Shown here piece after piece: positions 36,163 to 44,839 of a stretch of 64,000 nucleotides of DNA (the stretch's first letter is position 1; every line of letters begins with the position of its first letter). The DNA is from Pseudomonas sp. Bc-h (GTDB lineage Bacteria; Pseudomonadota; Gammaproteobacteria; Pseudomonadales; Pseudomonadaceae), in NCBI RefSeq assembly GCF_002080045.1, contig NZ_MUIN01000011.1, forward strand, positions 62,001-126,000, given 5' to 3'. The notes under the pieces are model-generated. The model had not been told where the DNA came from. It did not search any database and saw nothing but the letters and a program-made list of their open reading frames with translations. Made by a program: the position numbers and the translations under genes.

Positions 36163-37046
36163 TGACCTCGATTGCCGTCAATCCTGCAGTGCCCGTCAAA
36201 GAGTCGTTGAAGCCGCGTACTCGCTCCCCGTTCGTGAAGAAATTCCTCGCCAATAAGGGCGCGGTGATCGGCGCGGTGGTATTGATCGTGTTCATCCTCG
36301 CAGCGCTGCTGGCGCCCTGGATCGCACCTTACGATCCGCTGAAAGCCAACTTCCTCGCAGTGCGCAAAGCGCCGTCGATGATGTATTGGCTGGGCACCGA
36401 TGAACTGGGGCGCGACCTGTTCTCCCGACTGCTGTGGGGCGCGCGCAGTTCGCTGTTGGCGGGAGGCGTTTCGGTTGCCATTGCCATGATCATCGGCGTG
36501 CCCCTGGGCCTGCTGGCCGGGTACTTCGGCGGCAAACTGGACGCTGTTATTTCGCGAATCATGGAAGCGTTGCTGTCCTGTCCGTTTCTGGTGCTGGCGA
36601 TTGCACTGGGTGCGTTTCTCGGCCCAAGCCTGACCAACGCGATGATCGCCATCGGCCTGTCGGCGATGCCGATTTTCTCCCGCCTGACTCGCGGCCAGGT
36701 GCTGGCGATCCGTCACGAGGATTATCTGGAAGGCGCACGCGCCATCGGTCTGCCGGACCGCTGGATCATCCTTCGCTACGTGCTGCCCAACGTGCTCTCG
36801 CCACTGGTGGTGCAGGCGACGCTGACCATCGCTTCGGCGATTCTGGCCGAGGCCAGCCTGTCGTTCCTCGGCCTGGGCCAGCAACCGCCCTCGCCATCCT
36901 GGGGCTCGATGCTCAACACCGCAAAAAACTTCATGGAGCAGGCGCCGTGGATGTCCATCGCGCCGGGCGTGGCGATCTACATCACCGTGCTGTGCTTCAA
37001 CCTGCTGGGCGACGGGCTGCGTGACGCACTCGACCCGAAAAGCTGA
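36162..37046 (+). CDS. Peptide ABC transporter permease (DppC/GsiD-like)
   Basis: 294 residues from the ATG at 36162 (overlaps the previous stop by one base). An N-terminal cytoplasmic stretch with many basic residues precedes TM1 (about 36-56). The EAA loop EGARAIGLPDRWIILRYVLPN (about 191-211) is intact. It forms the second half of the channel. The next gene, for gamma-glutamyltransferase, begins 45 nt later. Confidence 0.95.
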   Translation: MTSIAVNPAVPVKESLKPRTRSPFVKKFLANKGAVIGAVVLIVFILAALLAPWIAPYDPLKANFLAVRKAPSMMYWLGTDELGRDLFSRLLWGARSSLLAGGVSVAIAMIIGVPLGLLAGYFGGKLDAVISRIMEALLSCPFLVLAIALGAFLGPSLTNAMIAIGLSAMPIFSRLTRGQVLAIRHEDYLEGARAIGLPDRWIILRYVLPNVLSPLVVQATLTIASAILAEASLSFLGLGQQPPSPSWGSMLNTAKNFMEQAPWMSIAPGVAIYITVLCFNLLGDGLRDALDPKS

Positions 37047-37091
37047 CTCGCCATCCGACCTAAAGCTATCAACTGCCAAAGAGATGAATTC

Positions 37092-38687
37092 ATGTTCGAT
37101 GATCTGGATTACAGCCAACCTTATGCGTCCGCCCGCTCGCCGGTGATGGGCAACAACATGGTCGCCTGCTCGCAGCCACTGGCCGCTCAGGCAGGCCTGG
37201 ACATGCTGCGTCGCGGCGGCAATGCCGTAGACGCCGCGATTGCCGCCGCCATGGTGCTGACTGTGGTCGAGCCGACCGGCTGTGGCATCGGCAGCGATGC
37301 GTTTGCCATCGTCTGGGACGGCAAGACACTGCAAGGCCTCAACGCTTCCGGCCGCTCGCCGCAAAAGTGGACGCCGGAGCACTTCGCCCAAGAAACAGAA
37401 ATGCCGCAGCGCGGCTGGAATTCGGTGACCGTGCCAGGCGCGGTGTCGGCCTGGGTCGCGCTGTCCGAGCGCTACGGCAAACTGCCTTTCGCGACCCTCG
37501 CGGCACCCGCAATCGGCTATGCCCGCAACGGCTATCAGGTCACCCCGATCATTGCCGAATTGTGGCGTCGTGGCGGCGCGCTGTTGAAGGATCAGCCAGG
37601 TTTCGCCGAGTGTTTCCTGCCGGACGGCAAGGCACCTGCAGCCGGGGAAAAGATCACCCTGAAGGACCACGCCAACACGCTGGAGCTGATCGCCGAAACC
37701 AAGGGCGAGTCGTTCTACCGCGGCGAGCTGGCCCAGGCGATCATCGCCCATGCCAACGCCAACGGCAGCGTGATGAGCCTGGAAGACCTGGCCAATCACA
37801 GCGTCGACTGGATCGACACGATTTCGGTGCCCTACGCCGGTGCCGTGGTTCACGAACTGCCGCCCAATGGCCAGGGCATCGCCACCCTCGCCGGCCTGAC
37901 CATGCTCGAAGCCCTCGGGGTCGGCGAACACGCCGTGGACAGCGTCGAGACCGTGCACCCGGTGCTGGAAGCCATGAAACTGGCGCTGGCCGACCTCAAC
38001 CACCACGTGGCCGACAACGACCACATGCGCCTGAAGTCCGAGCACCTGTTGGACCCGGCCTACCTGATGGAGCGCGCCTCGCTGGTCACCGAACAGGCCG
38101 CCGACCCTCAGCACGGCGCGCCCAAGGCTGGCGGAACGGTATACCTCTCTGCCGCCGACGAGAGCGGCATGATGGTCTCGTTCATCCAGTCCAACTACAT
38201 GGGCTTCGGCTCCGGCGTCGTCGTGCCAGGCACCGGCATCAGCCTGCAGAACCGTGGTGCCGGTTTCAGCCTCGACCCCGAGCACGTCAACGTCGTCGCG
38301 CCGGGCAAACGCCCTTTCCATACCATCATTCCGGGCTTCGTAATGAACGCCGACGGCACGCCATTGATGTCGTTCGGCCTGATGGGTGGCCCGATGCAGG
38401 CCCAAGGGCATCTGCAAATGATGATGCGCATCCTGCGCTACAAACAGAACCCGCAAGCCGCCGCCGATGCGCCGCGCTGGAGGATCGAGGAAGGCTTGAA
38501 AGTCGCCGTGGAGCGTTCGTTCGATCGCCTGGTGGTTGAAGAACTGCGCGCCAAAGGGCACGAAGTGGAGATCGAAGACCCAAGCGGCGTGTTCGCCTTC
38601 GGCGGCGCGCAGATCATTCAGCGCACCGCCCACGGGTATGTGGGTGGGACCGATCCGCGCAAGGATGGGTTGGTGGCGGCGTATTGA
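37092..38687 (+). CDS. Gamma-glutamyltransferase-family Ntn hydrolase, no signal peptide
   Basis: 531 residues. It transfers or hydrolyses gamma-glutamyl groups after autocleavage into two subunits. The nucleophile that would be freed is Thr349 in AGGTVYLS; in classical GGT this is GGTTH. The donor-site block GSGVVVPGTG.LQNRG follows. There is no N-terminal signal sequence, so it is cytoplasmic, unlike periplasmic Ggt. Together with the uptake genes it suggests that gamma-glutamyl peptides are imported and then cleaved inside. It could instead be a related acylase. It is the last gene of the operon, convergent with TetR. Confidence 0.88.
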   Translation: MFDDLDYSQPYASARSPVMGNNMVACSQPLAAQAGLDMLRRGGNAVDAAIAAAMVLTVVEPTGCGIGSDAFAIVWDGKTLQGLNASGRSPQKWTPEHFAQETEMPQRGWNSVTVPGAVSAWVALSERYGKLPFATLAAPAIGYARNGYQVTPIIAELWRRGGALLKDQPGFAECFLPDGKAPAAGEKITLKDHANTLELIAETKGESFYRGELAQAIIAHANANGSVMSLEDLANHSVDWIDTISVPYAGAVVHELPPNGQGIATLAGLTMLEALGVGEHAVDSVETVHPVLEAMKLALADLNHHVADNDHMRLKSEHLLDPAYLMERASLVTEQAADPQHGAPKAGGTVYLSAADESGMMVSFIQSNYMGFGSGVVVPGTGISLQNRGAGFSLDPEHVNVVAPGKRPFHTIIPGFVMNADGTPLMSFGLMGGPMQAQGHLQMMMRILRYKQNPQAAADAPRWRIEEGLKVAVERSFDRLVVEELRAKGHEVEIEDPSGVFAFGGAQIIQRTAHGYVGGTDPRKDGLVAAY

Positions 38688-39275
38688 TTAGATTGCTGGC
38701 CCCAAGGCCCGAACCGCAAACTCGGCAATCGCCTGCAACTGCTCGCGGCTGGCCCCGCCCTTGGCGCTGACCTTCATGCCATTGAGGGTCGACAGCAGGA
38801 AATCACAGGCCCCGGCGATGTCGATAGTCGCCGGGATCTGTTGCTGTTCGACGGCCAGTTTCAAGGTCCGCTCCATCGCCGCCCGCAGGGTTTTTCCCGA
38901 ACTGGCGCAGAGCTGATTGAGCTCTTCGTCACTCATCCCGAACTCGCAGATCGCATTGACCCCCATGCAGCCTGAAGTCCCTTCCCTTTCGGCGCGGGAG
39001 GCGAACGACAACAGCGTGTTACGCAGCGATTCCAACGGCGTGGCGTCCTTGCTCAGGCGCCAGATCAGGTCGCTGATACTGTTGGCCTGATACTGCTGCA
39101 TCGCCTCGATGTACAACTGGCGCTTGTCGCCGAACGCGTTGTACATGCTTTGTCGGCTCAGGTTCATCGCTGCCATCAGCGCTTCGGTCGAAGCCGCCGC
39201 GAAACCTTTGTCGCAGAACACTCTTATCGCCTGAAGCAGCGCCTCGTCACGGTCGAATTGTCTCGGTCTTGCCAT
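38688..39275 (-). CDS. TetR/AcrR-family repressor
   Basis: 195 residues. The N-terminal helix-turn-helix is at about 27-47 (AASTEALMAAMNLSRQSMYNAF) with the usual GDKRQLY turn. A C-terminal ligand domain has a cysteine-containing stretch EGTSGCMGVNA. It lies 39 nt after the SDR gene on the same strand, so the two likely form an operon whose promoter holds two inverted 17-bp sites (40084-40163). It resembles the BdcA/BdcR pair in E. coli. Confidence 0.92.
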   Translation of the reverse strand: MARPRQFDRDEALLQAIRVFCDKGFAAASTEALMAAMNLSRQSMYNAFGDKRQLYIEAMQQYQANSISDLIWRLSKDATPLESLRNTLLSFASRAEREGTSGCMGVNAICEFGMSDEELNQLCASSGKTLRAAMERTLKLAVEQQQIPATIDIAGACDFLLSTLNGMKVSAKGGASREQLQAIAEFAVRALGPAI

Positions 39276-39314
39276 GGGCTGCCTCAGGGTTGAAGGTGCG
39301 ACGTTTGCCTGAAA

Positions 39315-40067
39315 TCAGGCGAGATACCCGCCGTCCACGGTCAGGCTCGCGCCGGTCACGAACGATGCATCGTCGCTGGCCAGGTACGCGGCCATGCTGG
39401 CGATTTCGTCCGCCCTGCCCAATCGTCCCAGAGGCACCAGTGCGATGGCGTGATCAAGATAGGGCGCGTCGGGCGGATTCATGTCGGTGGCGGTCGGACC
39501 CGGCTGGATGTTATTGACAGTGATCCCGCGTGGGGCGAAGTCCAATGCCAGGCCGCGAATCATACCGGTGATCGCTGACTTGGTCATGGAATACGCGCTC
39601 GACCCGGGGAATCCCGAACGCTGCCCTGCCACGCTGCCGACCGTGATGATGCGGTCGCCACGGTTCATGACTTTCGACGCTGCCTTGGCGGCGATGTAGG
39701 TTGCTCGGACATTGATCGCGTACATCTCGTCCAGCGCTTCGACACTGAAATCATCGACCGACCCCAGGCCGAGGATCCCCGCGTTGTTGACCAGGATGTT
39801 CAGCCCGCCGAACTGCTCGACAGTGGTTGTGACCGCGCGCTCGATATCTACTGCTGCTCTGCTGTCGGCCTTGATCGCCAAGGCTTTGCCACCTTGGTCG
39901 CGAATGCTGGCGACCAGCTCATTGGCCTTGTCGGCAGAAGCGGAATAGGTGAAGGCAACGGCGGCGCCCTCTTCTGCCAGACGACGCACGATGGCCTCAC
40001 CGATACCACGGGAGCCCCCTGTAACGAGGGCCGTCTTGCTGGTGAAGCGTTGGGATGGGACGGTCAT
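39315..40067 (-). CDS. Short-chain dehydrogenase/reductase (BdcA-like)
   Basis: 250 residues. The NAD(P)-binding GGSRGIG loop (about 17-23), NNAG (about 90-93), Ser in GSVAG and the YxxxK pair YSMTK (about 156-160) form the classical catalytic set. Its layout (with ASFVTGASLTVDGG at the end) and the TetR gene beside it resemble E. coli BdcA, linked to biofilm dispersal and c-di-GMP binding; that parallel is from memory and not proven. A substrate cannot be named. Confidence 0.9.
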   Translation of the reverse strand: MTVPSQRFTSKTALVTGGSRGIGEAIVRRLAEEGAAVAFTYSASADKANELVASIRDQGGKALAIKADSRAAVDIERAVTTTVEQFGGLNILVNNAGILGLGSVDDFSVEALDEMYAINVRATYIAAKAASKVMNRGDRIITVGSVAGQRSGFPGSSAYSMTKSAITGMIRGLALDFAPRGITVNNIQPGPTATDMNPPDAPYLDHAIALVPLGRLGRADEIASMAAYLASDDASFVTGASLTVDGGYLA

Positions 40068-40083
40068 TTCATGACACCTTTAG

Positions 40084-40163
40084 TGGATTAATTTATCTAT
40101 AACAGACCTATTAGCGCCCAGGCAGCTATTAAAAATCAACCTATAAAAGATAATTTAATCCAT
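40084..40163. promoter_or_regulatory. Inverted operator pair of the SDR-TetR operon
   Basis: TGGATTAATTTATC at 40084-40097 and GATAATTTAATCCA at 40150-40163 match as inverses in 13 of 14 bases; 15 of 17 in a slightly longer alignment. Each copy is itself partly palindromic. The gap between them is A/T-rich and should contain the promoter. Confidence 0.6.
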
Positions 40164-40183
40164 AATTTTCTCTATCAGATGCA

Positions 40184-40208
40184 AAAAAGGCGCCCGTAGG
40201 CGCCTTCG
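40184..40208 (-). terminator. Terminator of the ndh-like gene
   Basis: AAGGCGCC and GGCGCCTT close a 4-nt loop and, on the minus strand, are followed by TTTTTT. It ends the leftward NADH-dehydrogenase-like transcript. Confidence 0.9.
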
Positions 40209-40222
40209 TGTTTACCACTTGT

Positions 40223-41428
40223 TTACGCGACGACAGGGATCATCGGATCCGCTGCAGCCAGCGCCGCTTCGCGCTCGGCCACGGGAGGGTAGATCCATAC
40301 CGAGTTGATCTGCTGCTTGAGTTCTTTGGCTTCCTGCTTGATCAGCTTGACCTGACGGTCCCAGCCTTCGGTGTACACCGCGCCCCAGGCGCCGAGGTCC
40401 AGGCAAGTCACGTATTTGACCTGGCTGTAGGGAATCGGCGCTTCGCCCAACAGGTCGGCAGCGACGTTGTTGCCGGCCGAACGGCCCAGTGCGATCGCGT
40501 GCTGGCAGGTCATGAGGGCGAAGTTGCCCTCCTCGTCGGTGGCAGCGTAGGCGGTATCACCCGTGGCGAAGATGTCCTGTTGGCCAATGACTTTCAGGTT
40601 ACGGTCCACATGCAGACGGCCAGATGCGTCGCGCTCACCGGGGATTTGTTCGGTCAGGGAGCTGGCGCGCACACCGACGGTCCAGACCACGGTCTTGGCG
40701 TCGATGCGGCGACCATCGGCCAGGGTCACCCCATTGCTGTCCACCGACGCCACCGATGCATTGATCACCCATTCCACGCCCAGAGTTTCGGTGGCTTCGA
40801 TAATCGACGGGCTGATGTTCGCGCCCAGCGCAGCGCCGACCTTCTCGCCACGGTCGACGATGATCACCCGAACCTTTGCATCGGCGCCGAGTGCGGCACG
40901 CAGCCGGGCTGGCATTTCGGTTGCGGTTTCGATCCCGGTGAAGCCACCGCCCGCGACCACGACGGTATTGCGCGGTGCGGACTCAGGTTGCTGGGCCAAT
41001 GCCTTGATGTGCTGTTCGAGGCGGGTGGCTTCGGCCATCAGGTCGACGTCGAACGCGTGCTCGACGCCCGGCACAGACGCAGGACGAACCACTCGGCTGC
41101 CGGTGGCCAGAACCAGTTTGTCGTAGTTGATGGAGGTCTTTGCACCACTGGCATCGGTGTAACTGACTTTCCTGGCCGCCACGTCGATGGTGTCGGCCAT
41201 GCCTTTGATGAAGTTGACGCCGACTGCATCGAACAGTGGGCCCAACGGCGACTGCATCTGATGCACTTCCTGCTCGTAGTAACGAGGACGGACGCCCAGC
41301 ACGGCTTCTGGCGCCAGCACAGTGACTTCGACGTCGCTGCGATCGTGTTTGTCCAGCAGACGCATGGAGCTCAGCGCGCTCCACATTCCGCCAAAACCCG
41401 CGCCGACAATCAGGATTTGCTTTTTCAT
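40223..41428 (-). CDS. NAD(P)/FAD-dependent oxidoreductase, type II NADH dehydrogenase-like
   Basis: 401 residues from the ATG at 41428 (GGAG 6 nt upstream). Two Rossmann folds: the FAD-binding GAGFGGMWSA (about 9-18) and NAD-binding AGGGFTGIETA (about 162-172); the third FAD motif is FATGDTAY near 296. Single-subunit NADH:quinone oxidoreductases have this form. No clear C-terminal membrane anchor is seen, so it could be a peripheral NDH-2 or another disulfide-reductase-like flavoprotein. It is divergent from an Rrf2 regulator with a 353-nt gap. Confidence 0.87.
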   Translation of the reverse strand: MKKQILIVGAGFGGMWSALSSMRLLDKHDRSDVEVTVLAPEAVLGVRPRYYEQEVHQMQSPLGPLFDAVGVNFIKGMADTIDVAARKVSYTDASGAKTSINYDKLVLATGSRVVRPASVPGVEHAFDVDLMAEATRLEQHIKALAQQPESAPRNTVVVAGGGFTGIETATEMPARLRAALGADAKVRVIIVDRGEKVGAALGANISPSIIEATETLGVEWVINASVASVDSNGVTLADGRRIDAKTVVWTVGVRASSLTEQIPGERDASGRLHVDRNLKVIGQQDIFATGDTAYAATDEEGNFALMTCQHAIALGRSAGNNVAADLLGEAPIPYSQVKYVTCLDLGAWGAVYTEGWDRQVKLIKQEAKELKQQINSVWIYPPVAEREAALAAADPMIPVVA

Positions 41429-41513
41429 TGTGTGCTCCAAAGAAGAAATAGGTCGTTTTCAGCAGCGGCCTGATGAGCTGAAAGCTGCATGGGCCAGCGC
41501 TGGTTCGTTCCGG

Positions 41514-41777
41514 TCGGAGTTGGCGACCGCCTCAGGACAACTACGACTCTATTGATCGGAGTTAATTTCAGCAAGCTATTTTTTGTCACCTCAGCAATGG
41601 AGCGCGAGTAATCATCAAATAAATTATTTTTAAATCAGATAGTTGAACCACATTACCGTCTATCGGCACTTCTCACTTAGCTGGGCTAAGGCTTCACCGC
41701 CCGTCATTCAACCTCTGCATACCTTGCGATGGCCCCGTCAAATTGTTAGCTTTTGCACGATCAATTCAGTCGGAGAT
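41514..41777. promoter_or_regulatory. Three TCGGAG words in the ndh-Rrf2 gap
   Basis: TCGGAGTT at 41514-41521 and 41556-41563 and TCGGAGAT at 41770-41777. The last overlaps the Rrf2 ribosome site. The 41429-41781 gap has an A/T-rich core at about 41565-41645. No gene is seen in it. These words are weak candidates for the Rrf2 protein. Confidence 0.3.
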
Positions 41778-41781
41778 TCAA

Positions 41782-42336
41782 ATGTCTCTTTATAGCGCGG
41801 GTGTCGAGTACGGCATTCACTGCCTGCTTTATCTGGTGGATGAGCGTGGCGACAGTCGCGAGGCCAGCGTCCGGGATCTGGCCGACCTGCAGGGCGTACC
41901 ACAGGAATACCTGGCGAAGGTGTTCACCAAGCTGGCGAAAGCGAAACTGGTGGTCGCGACCGAAGGCGTGCGTGGGGGTTTCAGGCTCGGGCGGCCGTCG
42001 GACGAAATCACCCTGCTGGACATCGTCACCGCCATTGACGGGCGCAAGCTTATTTTCGATTGCCGGGACATTCGCGGGCGCTGCGCGGTGTTCGACGGTT
42101 GTGCGCCGCAATGGGCGACCGAAGGCATCTGCGGCATCAACGCCGCGATGCTGACCGCGCAAAAGCGTATGGAAGAAGCGCTGGATCAGCAGACCATTCT
42201 TGACCTGGCCCGCCGCACAGGGCGCAAGGCGCCGGCCGAGTTCGCCGGTCAGATCAGCGGCTGGCTGAGTGAGCGCAAGGAGAGTCGTGCAGGCGCAGCG
42301 GGTGACAGCATCGCGGTGGTGCAGGTGGATGATTAA
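41782..42336 (+). CDS. Rrf2-family iron-sulfur transcriptional regulator, RsrR-like
   Basis: 184 residues from the ATG at 41782 (GGAG 6 nt upstream). The winged helix covers about 1-75. Four cysteines lie in FDCRDIRGRC...GC...GIC (about 90-115), typical of Fe-S-binding Rrf2 proteins. The N-terminus SLYSAGVEYGIHC resembles the redox sensor RsrR of Streptomyces, which ligates a 2Fe-2S cluster partly through an N-terminal Glu (Glu9 here); the His ligand recalled from RsrR appears to be Gln. It probably controls the divergent flavoprotein in response to redox state. Confidence 0.87.
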   Translation: MSLYSAGVEYGIHCLLYLVDERGDSREASVRDLADLQGVPQEYLAKVFTKLAKAKLVVATEGVRGGFRLGRPSDEITLLDIVTAIDGRKLIFDCRDIRGRCAVFDGCAPQWATEGICGINAAMLTAQKRMEEALDQQTILDLARRTGRKAPAEFAGQISGWLSERKESRAGAAGDSIAVVQVDD

Positions 42337-42360
42337 CCAGCGGGTGCGCCACTAATCCGT

Positions 42361-42392
42361 GGCAGAGAGCTTGCTCGCGAACGCGGTGTGTC
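42361..42392. repeat. Second-family REP half (TTGCTCGCGAA type)
   Basis: GGCAGAGAGCTTGCTCGCGA is one arm of a different palindrome family from the GGCTTGCCGGCGG copies. A full pair of the same family is at 49161-49245. Confidence 0.55.
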
Positions 42393-42429
42393 AGTCACCA
42401 TTGCGAACCTGAAATATGCCCATGCCCCT

Positions 42430-42495
42430 GTAGCAGCCTGGCTTGCCGGCGGTAGCGATTTTGAGTCCGCCTCCGCCGGCAAGCCGGAATGCTAC
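42430..42495. repeat. REP palindrome pair
   Basis: GTAGCAGCCTGGCTTGCCGG and TCCGCCGGCAAGCCGGAATG inverted, just after the Rrf2 gene and beside the end of the DUF202 pair. Confidence 0.85.
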
Positions 42496-42860
42496 AGAGG
42501 CCGTGTCAGCTCAACAAACAGCACCGCATAAATCCCCACCACGCTCAGCACCACCACGGTTGCGCCCAGCACCACCACTTCTCGCAGCGGCGCAGGAATG
42601 CGTTCGTTCTTGAGGCCGCGGGCGCTTTTTCGGTAGCGGGAGTTGAGGGCGATCTGGATCATCAGGCTGGCAGCCAGCGAGACGATGATCGGCAGCAAGG
42701 CGATCAGGCCGAAGTGCGGAATCCAGCGCAGGAAGAGGGTGCAGACCACGATCAGCGTCAGCAGCGTACGCCGCCAGGCCAGCAGCGTGCGCTCCGGTTG
42801 CAACCCCGGATCGTCATGCCCCAGCGTGATCGGGGTAACGGGCAGACTGCGCCGGCTCAC
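42492..42860 (-). CDS. DUF202-family membrane protein, second of pair
   Basis: 122 residues from the GTG at 42860, whose GTGA overlaps the stop of the upstream DUF202 gene. The family motif GLQPERTLLAWRRTLLTL (about 19-36) begins the first TM helix. Three TM segments follow. The stop falls inside the flanking REP. Function unknown; DUF202 pairs are common and probably form a heteromeric inner-membrane unit. A longer frame to 43136 is a shadow of the neighbour. Confidence 0.85.
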   Translation of the reverse strand: MSRRSLPVTPITLGHDDPGLQPERTLLAWRRTLLTLIVVCTLFLRWIPHFGLIALLPIIVSLAASLMIQIALNSRYRKSARGLKNERIPAPLREVVVLGATVVVLSVVGIYAVLFVELTRPL

Positions 42861-43276
42861 GAGGCGCCATATATAAGGAAGACGATCAGCCCTGCGGCAA
42901 CCAGTGCGCCGCCCAGCGACAGAATCGGCACCAATACCGGTAAAGGCAGCGGCTTGCGATGACGCATCGCGCGCTCCACTTTCAACCAGCGAATACAGGC
43001 ACTGGCGCTGACCAGCATTGCCAGCAGCAGCAACGATAACGCCACAGCACGCCGAAGCCCTGGGCTGAACACATCGCCAGTGAACGCTTCCACGGCGATG
43101 CCGCCCGCCAGAAACGCCAGTGCGGTGCGAATCCACGCCAGAAAAGTACGCTCGTTGGCCAGTGTGAAACGCGGGTCAGGCTCGCAACCGCCGCCCAGCA
43201 GCGACGTGGACAGACGATCACGATCAGGAGGGGCTGTGACAGAAGGAGGGACTTTGGCTGGATCCGGAGAATTCAT
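42857..43276 (-). CDS. DUF202 (YidH)-family membrane protein
   Basis: 139 residues. The N-terminal 30 residues are Pro/Asp-rich. The DUF202 signature TLANERTFLAWIRTALAFLAGG (about 38-59) starts TM1; two further TM helices follow (about 75-95 and 113-135). Function unknown. It is translationally coupled to the second DUF202 gene by a 4-nt overlap. Confidence 0.88.
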   Translation of the reverse strand: MNSPDPAKVPPSVTAPPDRDRLSTSLLGGGCEPDPRFTLANERTFLAWIRTALAFLAGGIAVEAFTGDVFSPGLRRAVALSLLLLAMLVSASACIRWLKVERAMRHRKPLPLPVLVPILSLGGALVAAGLIVFLIYGAS

Positions 43277-43420
43277 GTCGCACCGAGGTCGGGTAGATGT
43301 CCGCGATCATACCGATGATGCTCGCCAAAGGCCCGCCTCGGCAGCGACATTGGTGTGCCAGTGGCCGCAACATCCAGCTCACGGGAGCCGGAGCCGTACA
43401 TCTGCGACAGTGGACATTGG

Positions 43421-43486
43421 TTGCGGCACGGCTTGCCGGCGGTAACGATCATTCATACGCCACCGCCGGCAAGCCGGACTGCTACA
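43421..43486. repeat. REP palindrome pair overlapping the fucD stop
   Basis: TTGCGGCACGGCTTGCCGGC and ACCGCCGGCAAGCCGGACTG. The outer word CTAC contains the stop codon of the leftward dehydratase gene. Confidence 0.85.
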
Positions 43487-44795
43487 GCTTATTAGCCAGA
43501 TCCACCCACACCGGCCCGTTCGGATACTGGTAGCGCTCCAGCGTTTCGGCTGTCATCTCGATGCTGTAGCCCGGGCGCTTCGGCGGCATGTAGCGACCGC
43601 GACGGATCACCACCGGATCGAGGAAGTGCTCGTGCAGATGATCCACGTATTCCAGCACGCGGTTTTCCAGAGAACCGGAAACGGCGATGTAGTCGAACAG
43701 CGAGATGTTCTGCACGTACTCGCACAGGCCCACGCCACCGCCATGGGGGCAGACCGGCACGTTGAACTTGGCCGCCATCAGCAATACGATCAGCACCTCG
43801 TTAAGCCCACCCAGCCGTGCGGCGTCGACCTGGCAGAAGTCCAGCGAGCCGGCCTGGAACATCTGCTTGAACATGACGCGGTTGTGGCAATGCTCGCCAG
43901 TCGCCACACCAATTGGCGCAATGCGTTGGCGGATGGTGGCGTGGCCCAGGATGTCGTCCGGGTTGGTCGGTTCCTCGATCCACCAAGGCTCGTACGCCGC
44001 CAGCCTGCGCATGTTGCTGATCGACTCTTCGACGCCCCAGACCTGATTGGCGTCCATCATCAGGGTGCGTTCCCAACCCAGTTCATCACGCAAAATGGCC
44101 GCGCGACGCAGGTCCTCTTCGATGTCCGAACCGATTTTCTGCTTGATGTGGGTCCAGCCTTCAGCCACGGCCTCACGAGCCAGACGGCGCATCTTCTCTT
44201 CCGTATAGCCCAGCCAGCCTGGCGCTGTGGTGTAGCCCGGATACCCCTCGGCCAGCATGTGCGCTTCGCGCTTGGCCTTGCCCGGGGCCTGACGACGCAA
44301 CAAGGCAATGGCCTCTTGCGGGGTGATGGCGTCGGTGACGTAGCTGAAGTCCAGACACTTCACCAACTGCTCGGGGGTCATGTCGGCGAGCAGCTTCCAC
44401 ACCGGCTTGCCCTCGACCTTGGCCCACAGGTCCCAGACCGCGTTGACCAGCGCTGCGGTCGCCAGATGAATCACGCCCTTTTCCGGCCCGAGCCAACGCA
44501 ACTGGCTATCGCCAGCGGTGACGTCGTGCCAGAACGCGCCCATGTCGGCGGTAATCGCTTCAAGGCTCAGGCCCACGATGCGCGGCGCCAGCGATTCAAT
44601 GGCGGCGACGCAAATCTCGTTACCTCGACCGATGGTGAACGTCAGGCCATGGCCTTCGAGGCCTTCGGAGGAATCGGTGTGCAGTACGACGTAGGCGGCG
44701 GAATAATCCGGCGCGCTGTTCATTGCATCGGAGCCATCTAAAGACAGTGAGGTCGGGAAGCGGATGTCGCGGATGGAGACGGAGGTGATTTGCAT
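43482..44795 (-). CDS. L-fuconate dehydratase-like enolase-superfamily enzyme
   Basis: 437 residues from the ATG at 44795; an ATG at 44822 would add nine residues with a poorer ribosome site. It is an enolase-superfamily dehydratase acting on a six-carbon aldonate. The N-terminal RFPTSLSLDGSDAMN block is typical of fuconate dehydratases. The base-carrying motif HIKQK (KxK), metal ligands in LMMDANQVW and WWIEEPTNPDD, and the catalytic His region GEHCHNR are present. A related substrate such as L-galactonate or D-arabinonate remains possible. It is divergent from the LysR gene. Confidence 0.88.
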   Translation of the reverse strand: MQITSVSIRDIRFPTSLSLDGSDAMNSAPDYSAAYVVLHTDSSEGLEGHGLTFTIGRGNEICVAAIESLAPRIVGLSLEAITADMGAFWHDVTAGDSQLRWLGPEKGVIHLATAALVNAVWDLWAKVEGKPVWKLLADMTPEQLVKCLDFSYVTDAITPQEAIALLRRQAPGKAKREAHMLAEGYPGYTTAPGWLGYTEEKMRRLAREAVAEGWTHIKQKIGSDIEEDLRRAAILRDELGWERTLMMDANQVWGVEESISNMRRLAAYEPWWIEEPTNPDDILGHATIRQRIAPIGVATGEHCHNRVMFKQMFQAGSLDFCQVDAARLGGLNEVLIVLLMAAKFNVPVCPHGGGVGLCEYVQNISLFDYIAVSGSLENRVLEYVDHLHEHFLDPVVIRRGRYMPPKRPGYSIEMTAETLERYQYPNGPVWVDLANKL

Positions 44796-44839
44796 GGGTG
44801 CACTCTTGTTGTTTTCAGCCATTTCCTGATACCCCGCCT

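Noticed and set aside
36126..38633. An 835-codon open frame on the minus strand
   Set aside because: It is antisense to a permease and the GGT gene; its translation is His/Arg/Gln-rich and lacks domains, as expected for a shadow of GC-rich coding DNA.
41546..41562. ACTC-N9-GAGT inverted repeat in the ndh-Rrf2 gap
   Set aside because: Arms are only 4 bp, which is expected by chance.
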